This document shows positions 7,992-16,607 of a stretch of DNA of 64,000 bases, piece after piece. Under the pieces are notes generated by a model. The model was not told where the DNA came from. It did no database searches and saw nothing but the letters and a program-made list of their open reading frames with translations. Location of the stretch: assembly GCF_018449515.1 (NCBI RefSeq), contig NZ_JAAVUQ010000005.1, forward strand, positions 124,001 to 188,000, written 5' to 3'. The position numbers and the translations under genes are program-made. Positions within the stretch are counted from its first letter, which is position 1; each line of letters starts with the position of its first letter. This stretch comes from Caballeronia sp. dw_19. Its GTDB lineage: Bacteria > Pseudomonadota > Gammaproteobacteria > Burkholderiales > Burkholderiaceae.

Positions 7992-9224
7992 ATGCCAACG
8001 CGGTCCCCTAACGTTCCCTCAAGTCCTTTCGCGGTGCCGCTTCCCGACGAACCTTCAACCCTGCTCGGCAACCTCACGCCAGCGCAATTCATGCGCCGGT
8101 ACTGGCAGAAAAAACCGCTCCTGATCCGTCAGGCGATTCCTGACATTCAAGCGCCGCTATCCCGCGACGAACTGTTCGAACTCGCCGACAGCGAAGACGC
8201 AGAATCGCGCCTTATCACGCATTTTCGCAAGTCCTGGGCAATGGAGCACGGGCCTTTTGCGCCCGACGAATTGCCATCTGTGAAAAAGCGTGACTGGACG
8301 TTGCTCGTGCAAGGGGTGAACCTGCACGACGACCGTGCCCGCGCGCTGCTGGATCGCTTCCGTTTCATCCCCGACGCCCGCGTCGATGACCTCATGATTT
8401 CGTACGCCACCGACGGCGGCGGCGTGGGTGCGCACTTCGATTCCTACGACGTGTTCCTGTTGCAGATCCACGGCAAACGGCGCTGGCGCTTCGGCGCCCA
8501 GCGCGATCTCTCGCTAAAAGAGGGGTTGCCGTTGAAAGTTTTACAGCACTTCGAAGCAGACGAGGAGTGGGTGCTGGAACCGGGCGACATGCTTTATTTG
8601 CCGCCTCACATCGCTCATGACGGTGTGGCAGAAGGCGAGTGCATGACCGCCTCGATCGGCTTCCGGGCACCTTCTGCAAGCGAATTGTCAGGCCAGTTCC
8701 TGTATCACCTCGCGGAGCGCCTGGACGATGCCGGCAGCGCTGGCGCAAAAAGCGCCAAGGCTGGCGCACAACGCTACCGTGACCCCTCGCAGTCGGCGGT
8801 CAGCCACCCGGCGCTACTGCCACCGCTCATGATCGAACGAGTTGGCGCGATCCTTGCGAATATCGAATGGGATGAGAAGGACGTCGCTTCGTTTCTCGGA
8901 ACGTACCTGAGCGAACCGAAGCCGAATGTCGTATTCGATCCGCCGCGGCGCCCTTTGAATGAGACCCGGTTTATCGAACGCGCGAAACAGTCCGGTTTGA
9001 AGCTCGATAAAAAGACCGGGCTGCTTTATGACAAGCACGCTTATTTTATGAATGGCGAGCAGGATTTATTGTCGGGAAAGCTCAAGAAATGGCTTCCTGA
9101 ACTCGCCGACAAACGGTATTTGGAGGGGAAACGCTTTGTAACACTCTCAGGCGATTCGTCAATGACAGTGCTACTACACGAGTGGTATTGTGCGGGCTGG
9201 ATACAAGTCGACGCAAACGCCTAG
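7992..9224 (+). CDS. roxA: Ribosomal protein uL16 arginine hydroxylase RoxA (YcfD), JmjC/cupin oxygenase
   Basis: This Fe(II)/2-oxoglutarate oxygenase of the YcfD/RoxA family hydroxylates an arginine of 50S protein uL16. It has 410 residues, typical of the group. The facial triad is visible: H-X-D in AHFDSYD (about 148 and 150) and a distal His in LYLPPHIAHDG (about 209). The N-terminal lead FMRRYWQKKPLLIRQAI is diagnostic. The C-terminal part (after about 280) is the dimerisation and winged-helix region of the family. The ATG at 7992 is very close to the divergent slyD promoter, so its own promoter must lie inside slyD's 5' end. Confidence 0.9.
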   Translation: MPTRSPNVPSSPFAVPLPDEPSTLLGNLTPAQFMRRYWQKKPLLIRQAIPDIQAPLSRDELFELADSEDAESRLITHFRKSWAMEHGPFAPDELPSVKKRDWTLLVQGVNLHDDRARALLDRFRFIPDARVDDLMISYATDGGGVGAHFDSYDVFLLQIHGKRRWRFGAQRDLSLKEGLPLKVLQHFEADEEWVLEPGDMLYLPPHIAHDGVAEGECMTASIGFRAPSASELSGQFLYHLAERLDDAGSAGAKSAKAGAQRYRDPSQSAVSHPALLPPLMIERVGAILANIEWDEKDVASFLGTYLSEPKPNVVFDPPRRPLNETRFIERAKQSGLKLDKKTGLLYDKHAYFMNGEQDLLSGKLKKWLPELADKRYLEGKRFVTLSGDSSMTVLLHEWYCAGWIQVDANA

Positions 9225-9293
9225 TGTTTGGCCTGTCTTGCTGTTCCGCGGGTTGAAATGTATGAGAAAGACAACGTATTGTCCCCTGATTTA

Positions 9294-9322
9294 TCGACGG
9301 TCGATACGAAAGTGCATATAAT
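9294..9322 (+). promoter_or_regulatory. Probable promoter of the Ala/Ser-rich lipoprotein gene
   Basis: A perfect TATAAT at 9317-9322 has a weak -35 (TCGACG) 17 bases upstream. The implied leader is about 125 nt and contains a hairpin with arms CTCACA/TGTGAG (about 9345-9366). The leader has no convincing ORF. Confidence 0.5.
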
Positions 9323-9452
9323 TTCCGCCCAAGCCGTAGGAAGTCTCACAGACATACATAATGTGAGTCCACAACGGCCCGGGTCGGTGTTGGAGCACAC
9401 ATTACCGGTACTTTGCGCTGTTGCTTACCTTTAACCATAAAAGGACGTGATC

Positions 9453-9737
9453 ATGAAGAAATCTCTCCTCGTAGCATCCCTGTTGGCTGCTGTTGCGCTT
9501 GCTGCATGCAACAAGTCTAGCGATACGGCTGCTCCGGGCGCTGCTAGCGATACCTCGGCTGCTGCTAGCGATACCTCGGCTGCTTCGGCACCTGCTGCAG
9601 CTGCTTCGGATTCTGCAGCTGCTGCTAGCGACGCAGCTTCGAGCGCTACGGCTGCTGCAAGCGACGCAACTGCCGCTGCTGCATCGGCAACGGACGCAGC
9701 TTCTGCAGCTGCTCCTGCTTCGGGCGCAAGCCAGTAA
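9453..9737 (+). CDS. Small Ala/Ser/Asp-rich lipoprotein
   Basis: This 94-residue lipoprotein has a clean signal peptide and lipobox (LAAC, Cys 19). The mature part is almost entirely Ala, Ser, Asp and Thr in short repeats such as AASDTSA and AAASDA, with no hydrophobic core, so it is probably an extended or coiled-coil periplasmic linker. The ATG at 9453 follows AAAGGACG at good distance; the GTG two codons earlier is less likely. Codons are strikingly uniform (GCT-rich), and a 21-base unit is repeated in tandem near 9541-9590. It has its own promoter and terminator. The function is unknown; similar small Ala-rich lipoproteins occur in Burkholderiaceae. Confidence 0.85.
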   Translation: MKKSLLVASLLAAVALAACNKSSDTAAPGAASDTSAAASDTSAASAPAAAASDSAAAASDAASSATAAASDATAAAASATDAASAAAPASGASQ

Positions 9738-9805
9738 GCACCTAGTCAGGGGTCTAGTTTTCCGCTCTTTAGCTGTTTCATCTAGCTGAAAACGAAGCCT
9801 CCGCA

Positions 9806-9840
9806 ATAAGCCTCGCAGGATGTCATTCTGAGAGGCTTAT
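9806..9840 (+). other. Hairpin preceding the lipoprotein terminator
   Basis: The arms ATAAGCCTC and GAGGCTTAT are perfect complements around a 17-base loop, directly upstream of the terminator. It may protect the 3' end of the small mRNA. Confidence 0.5.
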
Positions 9841-9841
9841 G

Positions 9842-9870
9842 AAAAAACCGGCCCGAGGGCCGGTTTTTTT
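9842..9870 (+). terminator. Rho-independent terminator after the Ala/Ser-rich lipoprotein
   Basis: AAAAAACCGGCCC is followed by GAG and GGGCCGGTTTTTTT: a strong stem with a T run. Confidence 0.9.
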
Positions 9871-9954
9871 ATGTCTGCTGGTTCTTGGCGTGAATACGCG
9901 GAATGCCACTATGCGGCGTTTATGCAGCGCGCTATAGGGAAACACAAAGTGGCG

Positions 9955-10728
9955 TCATAACGACAGCCAGTCGAACCCATCGGCTTGCGTAGCCACCACG
10001 ACATCAGCCGGAATGCCACCTAGCACGGCGGCGAGCGCCGCCTGGGCCAACTCAGGCAAGTTGTTCTGTTGACTCAGGTGAGCGGCCACCAGATGGCGCA
10101 GCTTCGATCGATCGAGCGCTGCGAGAATCCCTGCTGCAGCGTCGTTGTTGAGGTGTCCATGCATACCGCCAATCCGCGCCTTGAGCGACGCTGGATAGCG
10201 GCTTGTCGCGAGCATCTCGACATCGTGATTCGACTCGAGCACCAAGGCATCGCAACCGCTCAGTACATTCGTGATGTGGGCAGTAGCGCCCCCGACATCC
10301 GTCAGGACGCCCAAACGGCTTGTGCCGTCCGAGAACACGTACTGGAGAGGCTCGCGCGCGTCGTGGGGCACGGTATAAGGGAGCACTTCCAGGTCCCCTA
10401 CCACCACGCTCTCGTCGCCCCAGAGCACTCGAAGATCTACCGGCGCGTCATCGGCACCCACTGCGCGTGCGGTGCCCCAACTCATGTGCAACGGAATAGA
10501 CCATTTGCGCGCCAGCGTCAGCGCACCGCCAATGTGATCCGCATGCTCATGCGTAATGAGAATGGCATCGATCTGGTCCGCCCGCACGTCGAGCCGCGCC
10601 AGGCGCCGCTCGACTTCCTTCGCGGAGAAACCACAATCCAGCAGCACGCGCGTAGTAGTCGTACCGCTGACCGACTCGACCAGCAACGCGTTGCCTTCGC
10701 TGCCGCTGCCGAGACTGGCAAAACGCAT
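9955..10728 (-). CDS. MBL-fold metallo-hydrolase (YycJ/WalJ-like)
   Basis: This 257-residue metallo-beta-lactamase-fold hydrolase has the full dinuclear zinc motif THEHADH (H60, H62, D64, H65), then VPHDA, LTDVGG and ESNHD for the remaining ligands, and AAHLSQQNN near the end. The opening FASLGSGSEGNALLVES is characteristic of the YycJ/WalJ group, proposed to act as nucleases. It lies about ten bases downstream of bamC in a dapA-bamC-MBL operon. The substrate in this organism is not known. Confidence 0.88.
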   Translation of the reverse strand: MRFASLGSGSEGNALLVESVSGTTTTRVLLDCGFSAKEVERRLARLDVRADQIDAILITHEHADHIGGALTLARKWSIPLHMSWGTARAVGADDAPVDLRVLWGDESVVVGDLEVLPYTVPHDAREPLQYVFSDGTSRLGVLTDVGGATAHITNVLSGCDALVLESNHDVEMLATSRYPASLKARIGGMHGHLNNDAAAGILAALDRSKLRHLVAAHLSQQNNLPELAQAALAAVLGGIPADVVVATQADGFDWLSL

Positions 10729-10738
10729 CGGCGAAAAC

Positions 10739-11881
10739 CTAGTTCAACTGCGCGTGCAACAACGCAACAATCCGTTGCGCGTCGGTGGATGTATCCACCG
10801 ACCCATTGGCGTCGACCACGGCAATCTCCGTAATCGTATCGGCCTTCGGACGCACGTTGACCATGAACTCGCGTGAAGGCTTGGGTGCGCCGCCGCCAAA
10901 GAACTTGCCGAGCAATCCGTCCTTCTTCAACTCCTGCATGGAGTCCGAGAAGCGCACGTAATACAGGCCCTTCGCGCGGTCCCGATTGTCGACGGTGAAG
11001 TTCGTCCGGTCGAGTGCAAGTCCTACACGCAACCAGGCGCTGTCGAACGGCTCGGAGAGATCCAGCGTGGACGGGCCACCGGTCGGATCCACGCTTGCCG
11101 TAGCAGTCGCCGGGGTTGCATCGGTCAACAGCTGCTTCGCCTGCGCGTCAGTAAGGCCGAACTTCTCCATCAGCTTCGCGAGGAACGCGGCTTCGAGAGC
11201 CGGGTTCCGCGGCCGCTCGACCCATTTCGACGAGGTCTTGTCCTGGCCCGTCAGCATTTCTTCCATCGCGCTGTGGCTGATGGAGATGTCGGTGGAACCG
11301 CTCGAACCGCGCTCGACCAGCGTACGGAATTGATCGCGCGTACCCGATGAATACGCAAAGTCGACCAGCTTGCCAATGCTCTTCCTGAACCAGTCGTCCG
11401 GAATGTTCGCGCGATTTTCAGCCCAGTCGGTCGTCATGATGCCAGTAGCAGCGGCATCGGTCTTGAGCGTGAAACCGTTCTCCTCCCAGAATTCCTGCAA
11501 CTGCGGCCAGAGCTGGTCGGGGGAACGGCCATCGACGACTAGCCAGCGGCGATCGCCATCACGCTCCACGTGCATGCCGAACGGGTCTTGCGGCGTCGGC
11601 ACGCCCACGGTTGCGTTGCCTGCAGGCGTAAGCGCCCGCGGCGCGGCGCCGCCAAGCGTATTCAGCTTGGGCGGTGCGGCATAACGCTGGCTAATGTCCG
11701 CGGTACTGAGATCCGATGGCACGGCCAGCGTAGGCGCCGTTTCAGCACCCTTGTAATTGACCCGATCCGGCGCGAGCCAGTCGTTCAACGTGTCACAACC
11801 GGCAAGCGAGATCAGCGTGCCGATTCCAAGCGACAGCACGCTCAGGGTGCGAGCGTGATTGAATAAGGCGGAACGTTTCAT
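10739..11881 (-). CDS. bamC: Outer membrane assembly lipoprotein BamC
   Basis: BamC (NlpB/DapX) is an accessory lipoprotein of the BAM complex that inserts beta-barrels into the outer membrane. The protein is 380 residues with a lipobox LAGC (Cys 29). The extended N-terminal region (DWLAPDRVNYKG) is the part that threads along BamD in E. coli, followed by two helix-grip domains (about 105-190 and 250-370). The ATG at 11881 follows AAGGAC; the frame is open upstream but without a better start. It lies between dapA and the MBL gene, the usual order in this group and the source of the old name dapX. Confidence 0.88.
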   Translation of the reverse strand: MKRSALFNHARTLSVLSLGIGTLISLAGCDTLNDWLAPDRVNYKGAETAPTLAVPSDLSTADISQRYAAPPKLNTLGGAAPRALTPAGNATVGVPTPQDPFGMHVERDGDRRWLVVDGRSPDQLWPQLQEFWEENGFTLKTDAAATGIMTTDWAENRANIPDDWFRKSIGKLVDFAYSSGTRDQFRTLVERGSSGSTDISISHSAMEEMLTGQDKTSSKWVERPRNPALEAAFLAKLMEKFGLTDAQAKQLLTDATPATATASVDPTGGPSTLDLSEPFDSAWLRVGLALDRTNFTVDNRDRAKGLYYVRFSDSMQELKKDGLLGKFFGGGAPKPSREFMVNVRPKADTITEIAVVDANGSVDTSTDAQRIVALLHAQLN

Positions 11882-12044
11882 GAGGTCCTTCGTGATGCTG
11901 AATGCGCGTTGCCTGGAAGCTAAGCCGGGAACGGGTCGATGAACGACGGGTTGATGACACTCGCTGGCTGGCCAAACGGTAATAAGGCCGAAACCACTGC
12001 ATTGCAGTGAGGCGCATGTTTTAAATGCGCCCCGCCGCCGGCCG

Positions 12045-12950
12045 TCAGGCCAGAAGTCCTGTTTCGCGCAACGCGTCGCGCACGACATCGTGGTAGCGCG
12101 CGTCGAGCGGCGTCAGCGGCAGACGAATCCCGCTTTCCATGCGCCCGAGCGCAGCAAGCGCCCACTTCGCGGGAATCGGATTCGACTCGCAAAACATCTG
12201 CTTGTGCAGCGACAGCAAGCTCAGGTGAATCTTGCGCGCGGTAATCGCGTCGCCGGCAAGGGCCGCGCGGCAGAGTTCGCTCATCGCTCTCGGCGCGACG
12301 TTCGCCGTCACCGAAATGTTGCCGTGGCCACCGAGCAGCATCAATGCGATCGCGGTCGGATCGTCACCGCTGTAGATCGCAAAATGCGCCGGCGCGTACT
12401 TGATCAGGTTTGCCGCACGGTCGATATTGCCCGTTGCCTCTTTCACGCCCACGATGCCCGGCACGTCGGCGAGACGCAGCACGGTGTCGTGGTTCATGTC
12501 CGCAACGGTCCGGCCCGGAACGTTATACAGGATGACGGGCAGGTCGACGGATTCCGCGATTCGGCGGAAGTGCTGGTACATGCCTTCTTGCGTTGGCTTG
12601 TTGTAGTAAGGGACTACTTGCAGCGTGGCGTCGGCGCCGACTTCCTTCGCCGCTTTTGCCAGCTCGACCGCCTCCGACGTGGAGTTGCCACCCGCGCCTG
12701 CGATGATCGGAAAACGCTTGGCCGTGTGTTCAACGGCGGTTTTCACCATCAGGATGTGTTCATCAACTGAAAGTGTGGCCGATTCGCCGCTGGTGCCGAC
12801 CACGACGAGGCCGTTCGTGCCCTCTTCAACATGCCAGTCGATCAGTTTTCGAAACGCCGGCAGATCGAGACTACCGTCCTCGTGCATCGGGGTAACGATG
12901 GCAGGAATGCTGCCGCGGATCTGGATGCCGCCGTGTGTTCCGTTTGTCAT
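12045..12950 (-). CDS. dapA: 4-hydroxy-tetrahydrodipicolinate synthase DapA
   Basis: DapA condenses pyruvate with aspartate semialdehyde, the first committed step to diaminopimelate and lysine. The 301 residues form a complete (beta/alpha)8 enzyme. The Schiff-base Lys 170 is in [10 protein letters not shown] and Tyr 142 in ILYNVPGRT; the substrate-binding GTSGESATL is at 52-60. It is the first gene of the leftward dapA-bamC-MBL group. Residues near [22 protein letters not shown] match the enzyme's C-terminal helices, where lysine feedback-sensitivity differs among species; sensitivity cannot be read here. Confidence 0.95.
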   Translation of the reverse strand: MTNGTHGGIQIRGSIPAIVTPMHEDGSLDLPAFRKLIDWHVEEGTNGLVVVGTSGESATLSVDEHILMVKTAVEHTAKRFPIIAGAGGNSTSEAVELAKAAKEVGADATLQVVPYYNKPTQEGMYQHFRRIAESVDLPVILYNVPGRTVADMNHDTVLRLADVPGIVGVKEATGNIDRAANLIKYAPAHFAIYSGDDPTAIALMLLGGHGNISVTANVAPRAMSELCRAALAGDAITARKIHLSLLSLHKQMFCESNPIPAKWALAALGRMESGIRLPLTPLDARYHDVVRDALRETGLLA

Positions 12951-12992
12951 GAAACGCTATGAAATTGGTCGGTAAACCGCGATTGTAGCGGA

Positions 12993-13619
12993 TTAGCCCT
13001 GCAGTACGTAACGAACGGGATCTGATGCATTGTTACGTTCCGTAAGGCCTGTTGGCGGGGGCCGCAATGGGGCGGCAGCGACAATGCGCTGTACGCAGGA
13101 TGCGCGCGGCGCGTTGATAAAACCATCCTGATAAGCGATGACCCGCAAGCGGCCCCGCACGGCGTCGAGCAGTTCGCCGGGATTGAGCAGGAAGTCCGGA
13201 TTCGACGGCTTGCCAAACCCAACCCGTTCGTTGCCCGCCGCGAAGGTCTCGTACAGCAGCACGCCGCCGGGTGCGAGGGCATCGAATAAATAGGGGAACA
13301 GCGGCCGATGGAGGTAATTCGTCACCACGACCGCAGCGAATTTCTCGTCATCCCGCAGCGGCCAGCTCGCGTTTTCCAGATCGGCGCAGCGCGTGGTGAC
13401 ATGCTGCACGGCAGCGAGGCTTGCCAATGCGGTTTCATCGCGATCCAGCGCCAGCACCGGGTGCCCCCGCAACGCGAAATAACGCGCATGGCGGCCATTG
13501 CCCGACGCGACGTCGAGCACCGCGCCGCCCTGCTCCACCAGATGCGACCACTGCTCGATCCATGCACTGGCGGTGGTGGGTGGCGTGGGTGACTTTTCAG
13601 GCGCTGACATTGCGATCAT
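12993..13619 (-). CDS. Class I SAM-dependent methyltransferase
   Basis: This 208-residue protein has SAM-binding motif I LDVASGNGRHA (35-45), an acidic motif II (VLALDRDE) and a post-motif region VVVTNYLHRP; it resembles the TehB/Tellurite-resistance-like group. The ATG at 13619 shares one base with the trpS stop codon (TGATG), which suggests translational coupling; an ATG three codons later is the alternative. The substrate is unknown. It lies at the end of the site-2 protease-trpS-methyltransferase operon. Confidence 0.8.
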   Translation of the reverse strand: MIAMSAPEKSPTPPTTASAWIEQWSHLVEQGGAVLDVASGNGRHARYFALRGHPVLALDRDETALASLAAVQHVTTRCADLENASWPLRDDEKFAAVVVTNYLHRPLFPYLFDALAPGGVLLYETFAAGNERVGFGKPSNPDFLLNPGELLDAVRGRLRVIAYQDGFINAPRASCVQRIVAAAPLRPPPTGLTERNNASDPVRYVLQG

Positions 13620-14821
13620 CAGTTATACGAGAGGCCCATTGCGTCGCGAACGTCGCGCATGGTCTCTACCGCAAACTTGCGCGCCTTGTCGCAACCGTCG
13701 GCCACGATCGCGCGCAACAGCGACGGATCGTCCATGTATTTCTGCGCGCGTTCCAGCATGGGTTGCTGCTCGTGCAAAATGCCTTCGATCACCGGTTGCT
13801 TGCATTCAAGGCAACCAATTCCCGCGCTGCGGCAGTTCGTCTGCACCCACTTGTGCGTGGTTTCGTCGGTATAGACCTGATGCAGTTGCCACACCGGACA
13901 CTTGTCTGGATCGCCGGGATCGGTGCGGCGAACCCGCGCCGGATCGGTCGGCATGGTGCGCACTTTCTTCGCGATTGTCTCGGCGTCCTCACGCAGGCCG
14001 ATGGTGTTGCCATACGACTTCGACATCTTCGCGCCATCGAGGCCCGGCATGCGCGACGCTTCGGTCAGCAACGCCTGCGGCTCGACCAGGATGATCTTGC
14101 GCGCGCCTTCCAGATAACCGAACAGCCGTTCGCGATCGTTCATCGACAGGCTCTGCGATTCCTGCAGCATAGCCTGCGCCTGTTCGAGCGCTTCGTCGTC
14201 GCCTTCCTGCTGATACGCAACCCGCAGTTCGTGATAAAGCTTCGCGCGTTTGCCGCCGAGTTTCTTCGCGGCATCGAGTGCTTTCTCTTCGAAATCCGCC
14301 TCACGCCCATACAGATAATTGAAGCGTCGCGCGATCTCGCGCGTCATTTCCACGTGCGGCACCTGGTCCTCGCCGACCGGCACGAGCGACGCGCGATACA
14401 GCAAGATGTCTGCCGCCATCAGCACCGGATAACCGAGAAAGCCGTACGTGGTCAGATCCTTTTCCTTCAGCTTCTCGATCTGCTCCTTGTAGGTCGGCAC
14501 GCGTTCGAGCCAGCCAAGCGGCGTGCTCATGCCAAGCAGCAGCGCAAGCTCGGCGTGTTCCGGCACGCGGCTCTGGATGAAGAGCGTGGCTTGCGCCGGA
14601 TCGATGCCGGACGCGAGCCAGTCGATCAGCACTTCCCAGACGTTCTTCTCGATGACTTCAGGCGTTTCGTAGTGGGTCGTCAGCGCATGCCAGTCGACGA
14701 CCGCGAAAAAGCACGGGTACTCGGACTGCAGCCGCACCCAGTTCTTGAGCACGCCGTGATAGTGGCCTAGATGCAGCGAGCCGGTCGGCCGCATGCCGGA
14801 GAAGATACGGTCAGGGAACAT
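13619..14821 (-). CDS. trpS: Tryptophanyl-tRNA synthetase
   Basis: TrpS charges tRNA-Trp. This class I enzyme of 400 residues has the HIGH-like motif GSLHLGHYHG (residues 14-23) and KMSKS in AKMSKSYGN (265-269). The C-terminal part contains a cysteine-rich stretch (DKCPVWQLHQVY, then CRSAGIGCLECKQ), which I recall from the longer TrpS type of many proteobacteria. The ATG at 14821 starts directly with FPDRIFSGMRPTG; the ATG eight codons earlier would overlap the upstream gene. It sits four bases after the site-2 protease stop. Confidence 0.95.
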   Translation of the reverse strand: MFPDRIFSGMRPTGSLHLGHYHGVLKNWVRLQSEYPCFFAVVDWHALTTHYETPEVIEKNVWEVLIDWLASGIDPAQATLFIQSRVPEHAELALLLGMSTPLGWLERVPTYKEQIEKLKEKDLTTYGFLGYPVLMAADILLYRASLVPVGEDQVPHVEMTREIARRFNYLYGREADFEEKALDAAKKLGGKRAKLYHELRVAYQQEGDDEALEQAQAMLQESQSLSMNDRERLFGYLEGARKIILVEPQALLTEASRMPGLDGAKMSKSYGNTIGLREDAETIAKKVRTMPTDPARVRRTDPGDPDKCPVWQLHQVYTDETTHKWVQTNCRSAGIGCLECKQPVIEGILHEQQPMLERAQKYMDDPSLLRAIVADGCDKARKFAVETMRDVRDAMGLSYN

Positions 14822-14825
14822 GGAT

Positions 14826-15491
14826 TTATTGTAAAAGCGAGGCAAGTGGATTCAGGACGGCCGACACCGCGACATACCCGGCGCTCACGAGCGGCCCGAG
14901 CCAAAAACGCGTCAAAGTGCCGGTCATGACTAGTGCCATCACGATGAAAAAACCATAAGGTTCAAGCCGCGACAGCATGATCGACGCGCGCACGGGCAGC
15001 AGCGCCATGAGCACACGTCCACCATCGAGCGGCGGCAAGGGGAACAGGTTGAGCACGCCAAGCACGAGGTTCACGCCAACGCCGGCTGCCGCCATGCGCG
15101 TAAAAAACGGTTCATCGATATTGAACGACGCCAGCAGCACCGCGATCACGCCCCAGATCAGCGCCTGGACGAAATTACTTGCCGGTCCGGCAGCCGCGAC
15201 CCATAAGCTGCCCCAACGCGGATTGCGCAGGTTGCCGAACGCCACGGGCACCGGTTTCGCATAACCGAACATGAACGCGCCGCTGGTGACGAAATACAGG
15301 ATCAACGGAATAGCGAGCGTACCGACGGGGTCGATGTGGCGCATTGGGTTGAGCGAGACGCGCCCGAGCACGTACGCCGTGTTGTCGCCCAGCAGGCGGG
15401 CCGCATAGCCGTGAGCGGCCTCATGCAGCGTGATCGCGAAGATCACGGGGAGCGCGTAGACCGCGATGGTTTGTATCAGGGAGGAATCCAT
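14826..15491 (-). CDS. Site-2 protease family (M50) membrane metalloprotease
   Basis: This 221-residue integral membrane protein has about six hydrophobic segments. The zinc motif HEAAH is in the first segment (23-27) and the distal ligand motif NLFPLPPLDGG is near 168-178, both complete, so it is probably active. It lacks the PDZ domain of RseP, so it belongs to the short M50 (SpoIVFB-like) group, often encoded just before trpS in beta-proteobacteria. Its substrates are unknown. Confidence 0.88.
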   Translation of the reverse strand: MDSSLIQTIAVYALPVIFAITLHEAAHGYAARLLGDNTAYVLGRVSLNPMRHIDPVGTLAIPLILYFVTSGAFMFGYAKPVPVAFGNLRNPRWGSLWVAAAGPASNFVQALIWGVIAVLLASFNIDEPFFTRMAAAGVGVNLVLGVLNLFPLPPLDGGRVLMALLPVRASIMLSRLEPYGFFIVMALVMTGTLTRFWLGPLVSAGYVAVSAVLNPLASLLQ

Positions 15492-15650
15492 AGCTCGCTA
15501 TTGTATCAAGCAGTTGTGGCGCCACTCGTTGGCGGACGGTTTGGCGTTCGCCCAGGGCGATGGGGCGCGAGCGTCGAGGCGGTGAGTTTGCGCCCGGGGC
15601 TGTTCGCCCGAACGCAACTCACTGCCTATTGTGTCATCGTGCGGGGTTTT

Positions 15651-16289
15651 TCAGGCGTTTTCAGCGGTAAGGCCAAATGGTTCCAGACTGCCTCGGCCGG
15701 GACGCACCAGCACGGGTTCGTCGCCGGTCAGGTCAATCACCGTGGAGGGTTCCATCGCGCACGCACCGGCGTCGATGACCAGGTCGATCTGTTTTTCCAG
15801 CCGCTGGCGAATCTCTTCGGGGTCGTTGAGCGGATGGGTGTCGGGCGGCAGGATCAGCGTTGAGCCGAGCAGCGGCTGACCCAGCGCTTCGAGCAGCGCG
15901 AGCGTGATCGCGTGATTCGGCACGCGCAGGCCGATCGTCTTTCGCGACGGGTGCGACAGGCGCCGGGGCACTTCCTTCGTCGCCTGAAGCACAAACACGT
16001 AAGGGCCGGGCGTAACCGATTTGATCAGACGATAGTTGCGGTTATCGACGATCGCGAAATTCGACAGTTCCGATAAATCGCGCACCAGCAGCGAGAGCAG
16101 TTGTTTCTCGTCGAGTCCGCGAATCCGGCGGATCCGCTCAACGGCGTTTTTGTCGTCGAGATGACACGCGAGCGCGTAGCTGGAATCGGTCGGCAACGCG
16201 ACAATGCCGCCATCATTGATGATCTGCACCGCCTGGTTGATCAGGCGCGGCTGCGGGTTGTCAGGATGAATTCGAAAGAATTGAGACAT
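15651..16289 (-). CDS. YciO/YrdC/Sua5 family protein (threonylcarbamoyl-AMP synthase-like)
   Basis: This 212-residue YrdC-fold protein contains GGIVALPTDSSYALAC, KQLLSLLVRDLSELS and TPGPYVFVLQATKEVPRR, the nucleotide and RNA-binding signatures. It resembles E. coli YciO more than the essential TsaC, so whether it makes threonylcarbamoyl-AMP for tRNA t6A is open. The ATG at 16289 gives the usual MSQFFRIHPDNPQ start; the frame is open upstream. The PHP phosphatase gene lies upstream, as the yciO-yciV pair does in E. coli. Confidence 0.85.
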   Translation of the reverse strand: MSQFFRIHPDNPQPRLINQAVQIINDGGIVALPTDSSYALACHLDDKNAVERIRRIRGLDEKQLLSLLVRDLSELSNFAIVDNRNYRLIKSVTPGPYVFVLQATKEVPRRLSHPSRKTIGLRVPNHAITLALLEALGQPLLGSTLILPPDTHPLNDPEEIRQRLEKQIDLVIDAGACAMEPSTVIDLTGDEPVLVRPGRGSLEPFGLTAENA

Positions 16290-16607
16290 GACCAGATGAC
16301 GTAGATAGGTTGTCCGAAAGCTTGTTGCCAACCGGCGCCAAGACGCTGGGCGCTCGCGTTGCATTTTTATGTTTTACGCATCAGGCATAACACCCGCGGC
16401 TTCAAACTGGATTCAAGCTGTATTTAAGCCAGATTTCAGATAAAAAGCGCCGGGCGGTACCCATGCGGACACGCGAGAATACCCGCAAATGCACGCAGTT
16501 GCGCGACAAACAGAAGTGGATGAAGACCAAGGATCGTGCGCAGCTTTTTCACGCGGTTCAACGCGGCGTTATATAAGGCCGCGCGGCGCACCTTCGCAGT
16601 ACACCTT
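16290..16607. other. Non-coding gap between the PHP phosphatase and the YciO-like gene
   Basis: It presumably holds the promoter of the YciO-like gene. An A/T patch reading TTATATAA (about 16568-16576) is a possible -10 region, without a convincing -35. I see no supported ORF or RNA. Confidence 0.5.

Noticed and set aside
9228-9434. 68-codon frame before the Ala/Ser-rich lipoprotein
   Set aside because: It overlaps the promoter and leader, and has no ribosome site or family.
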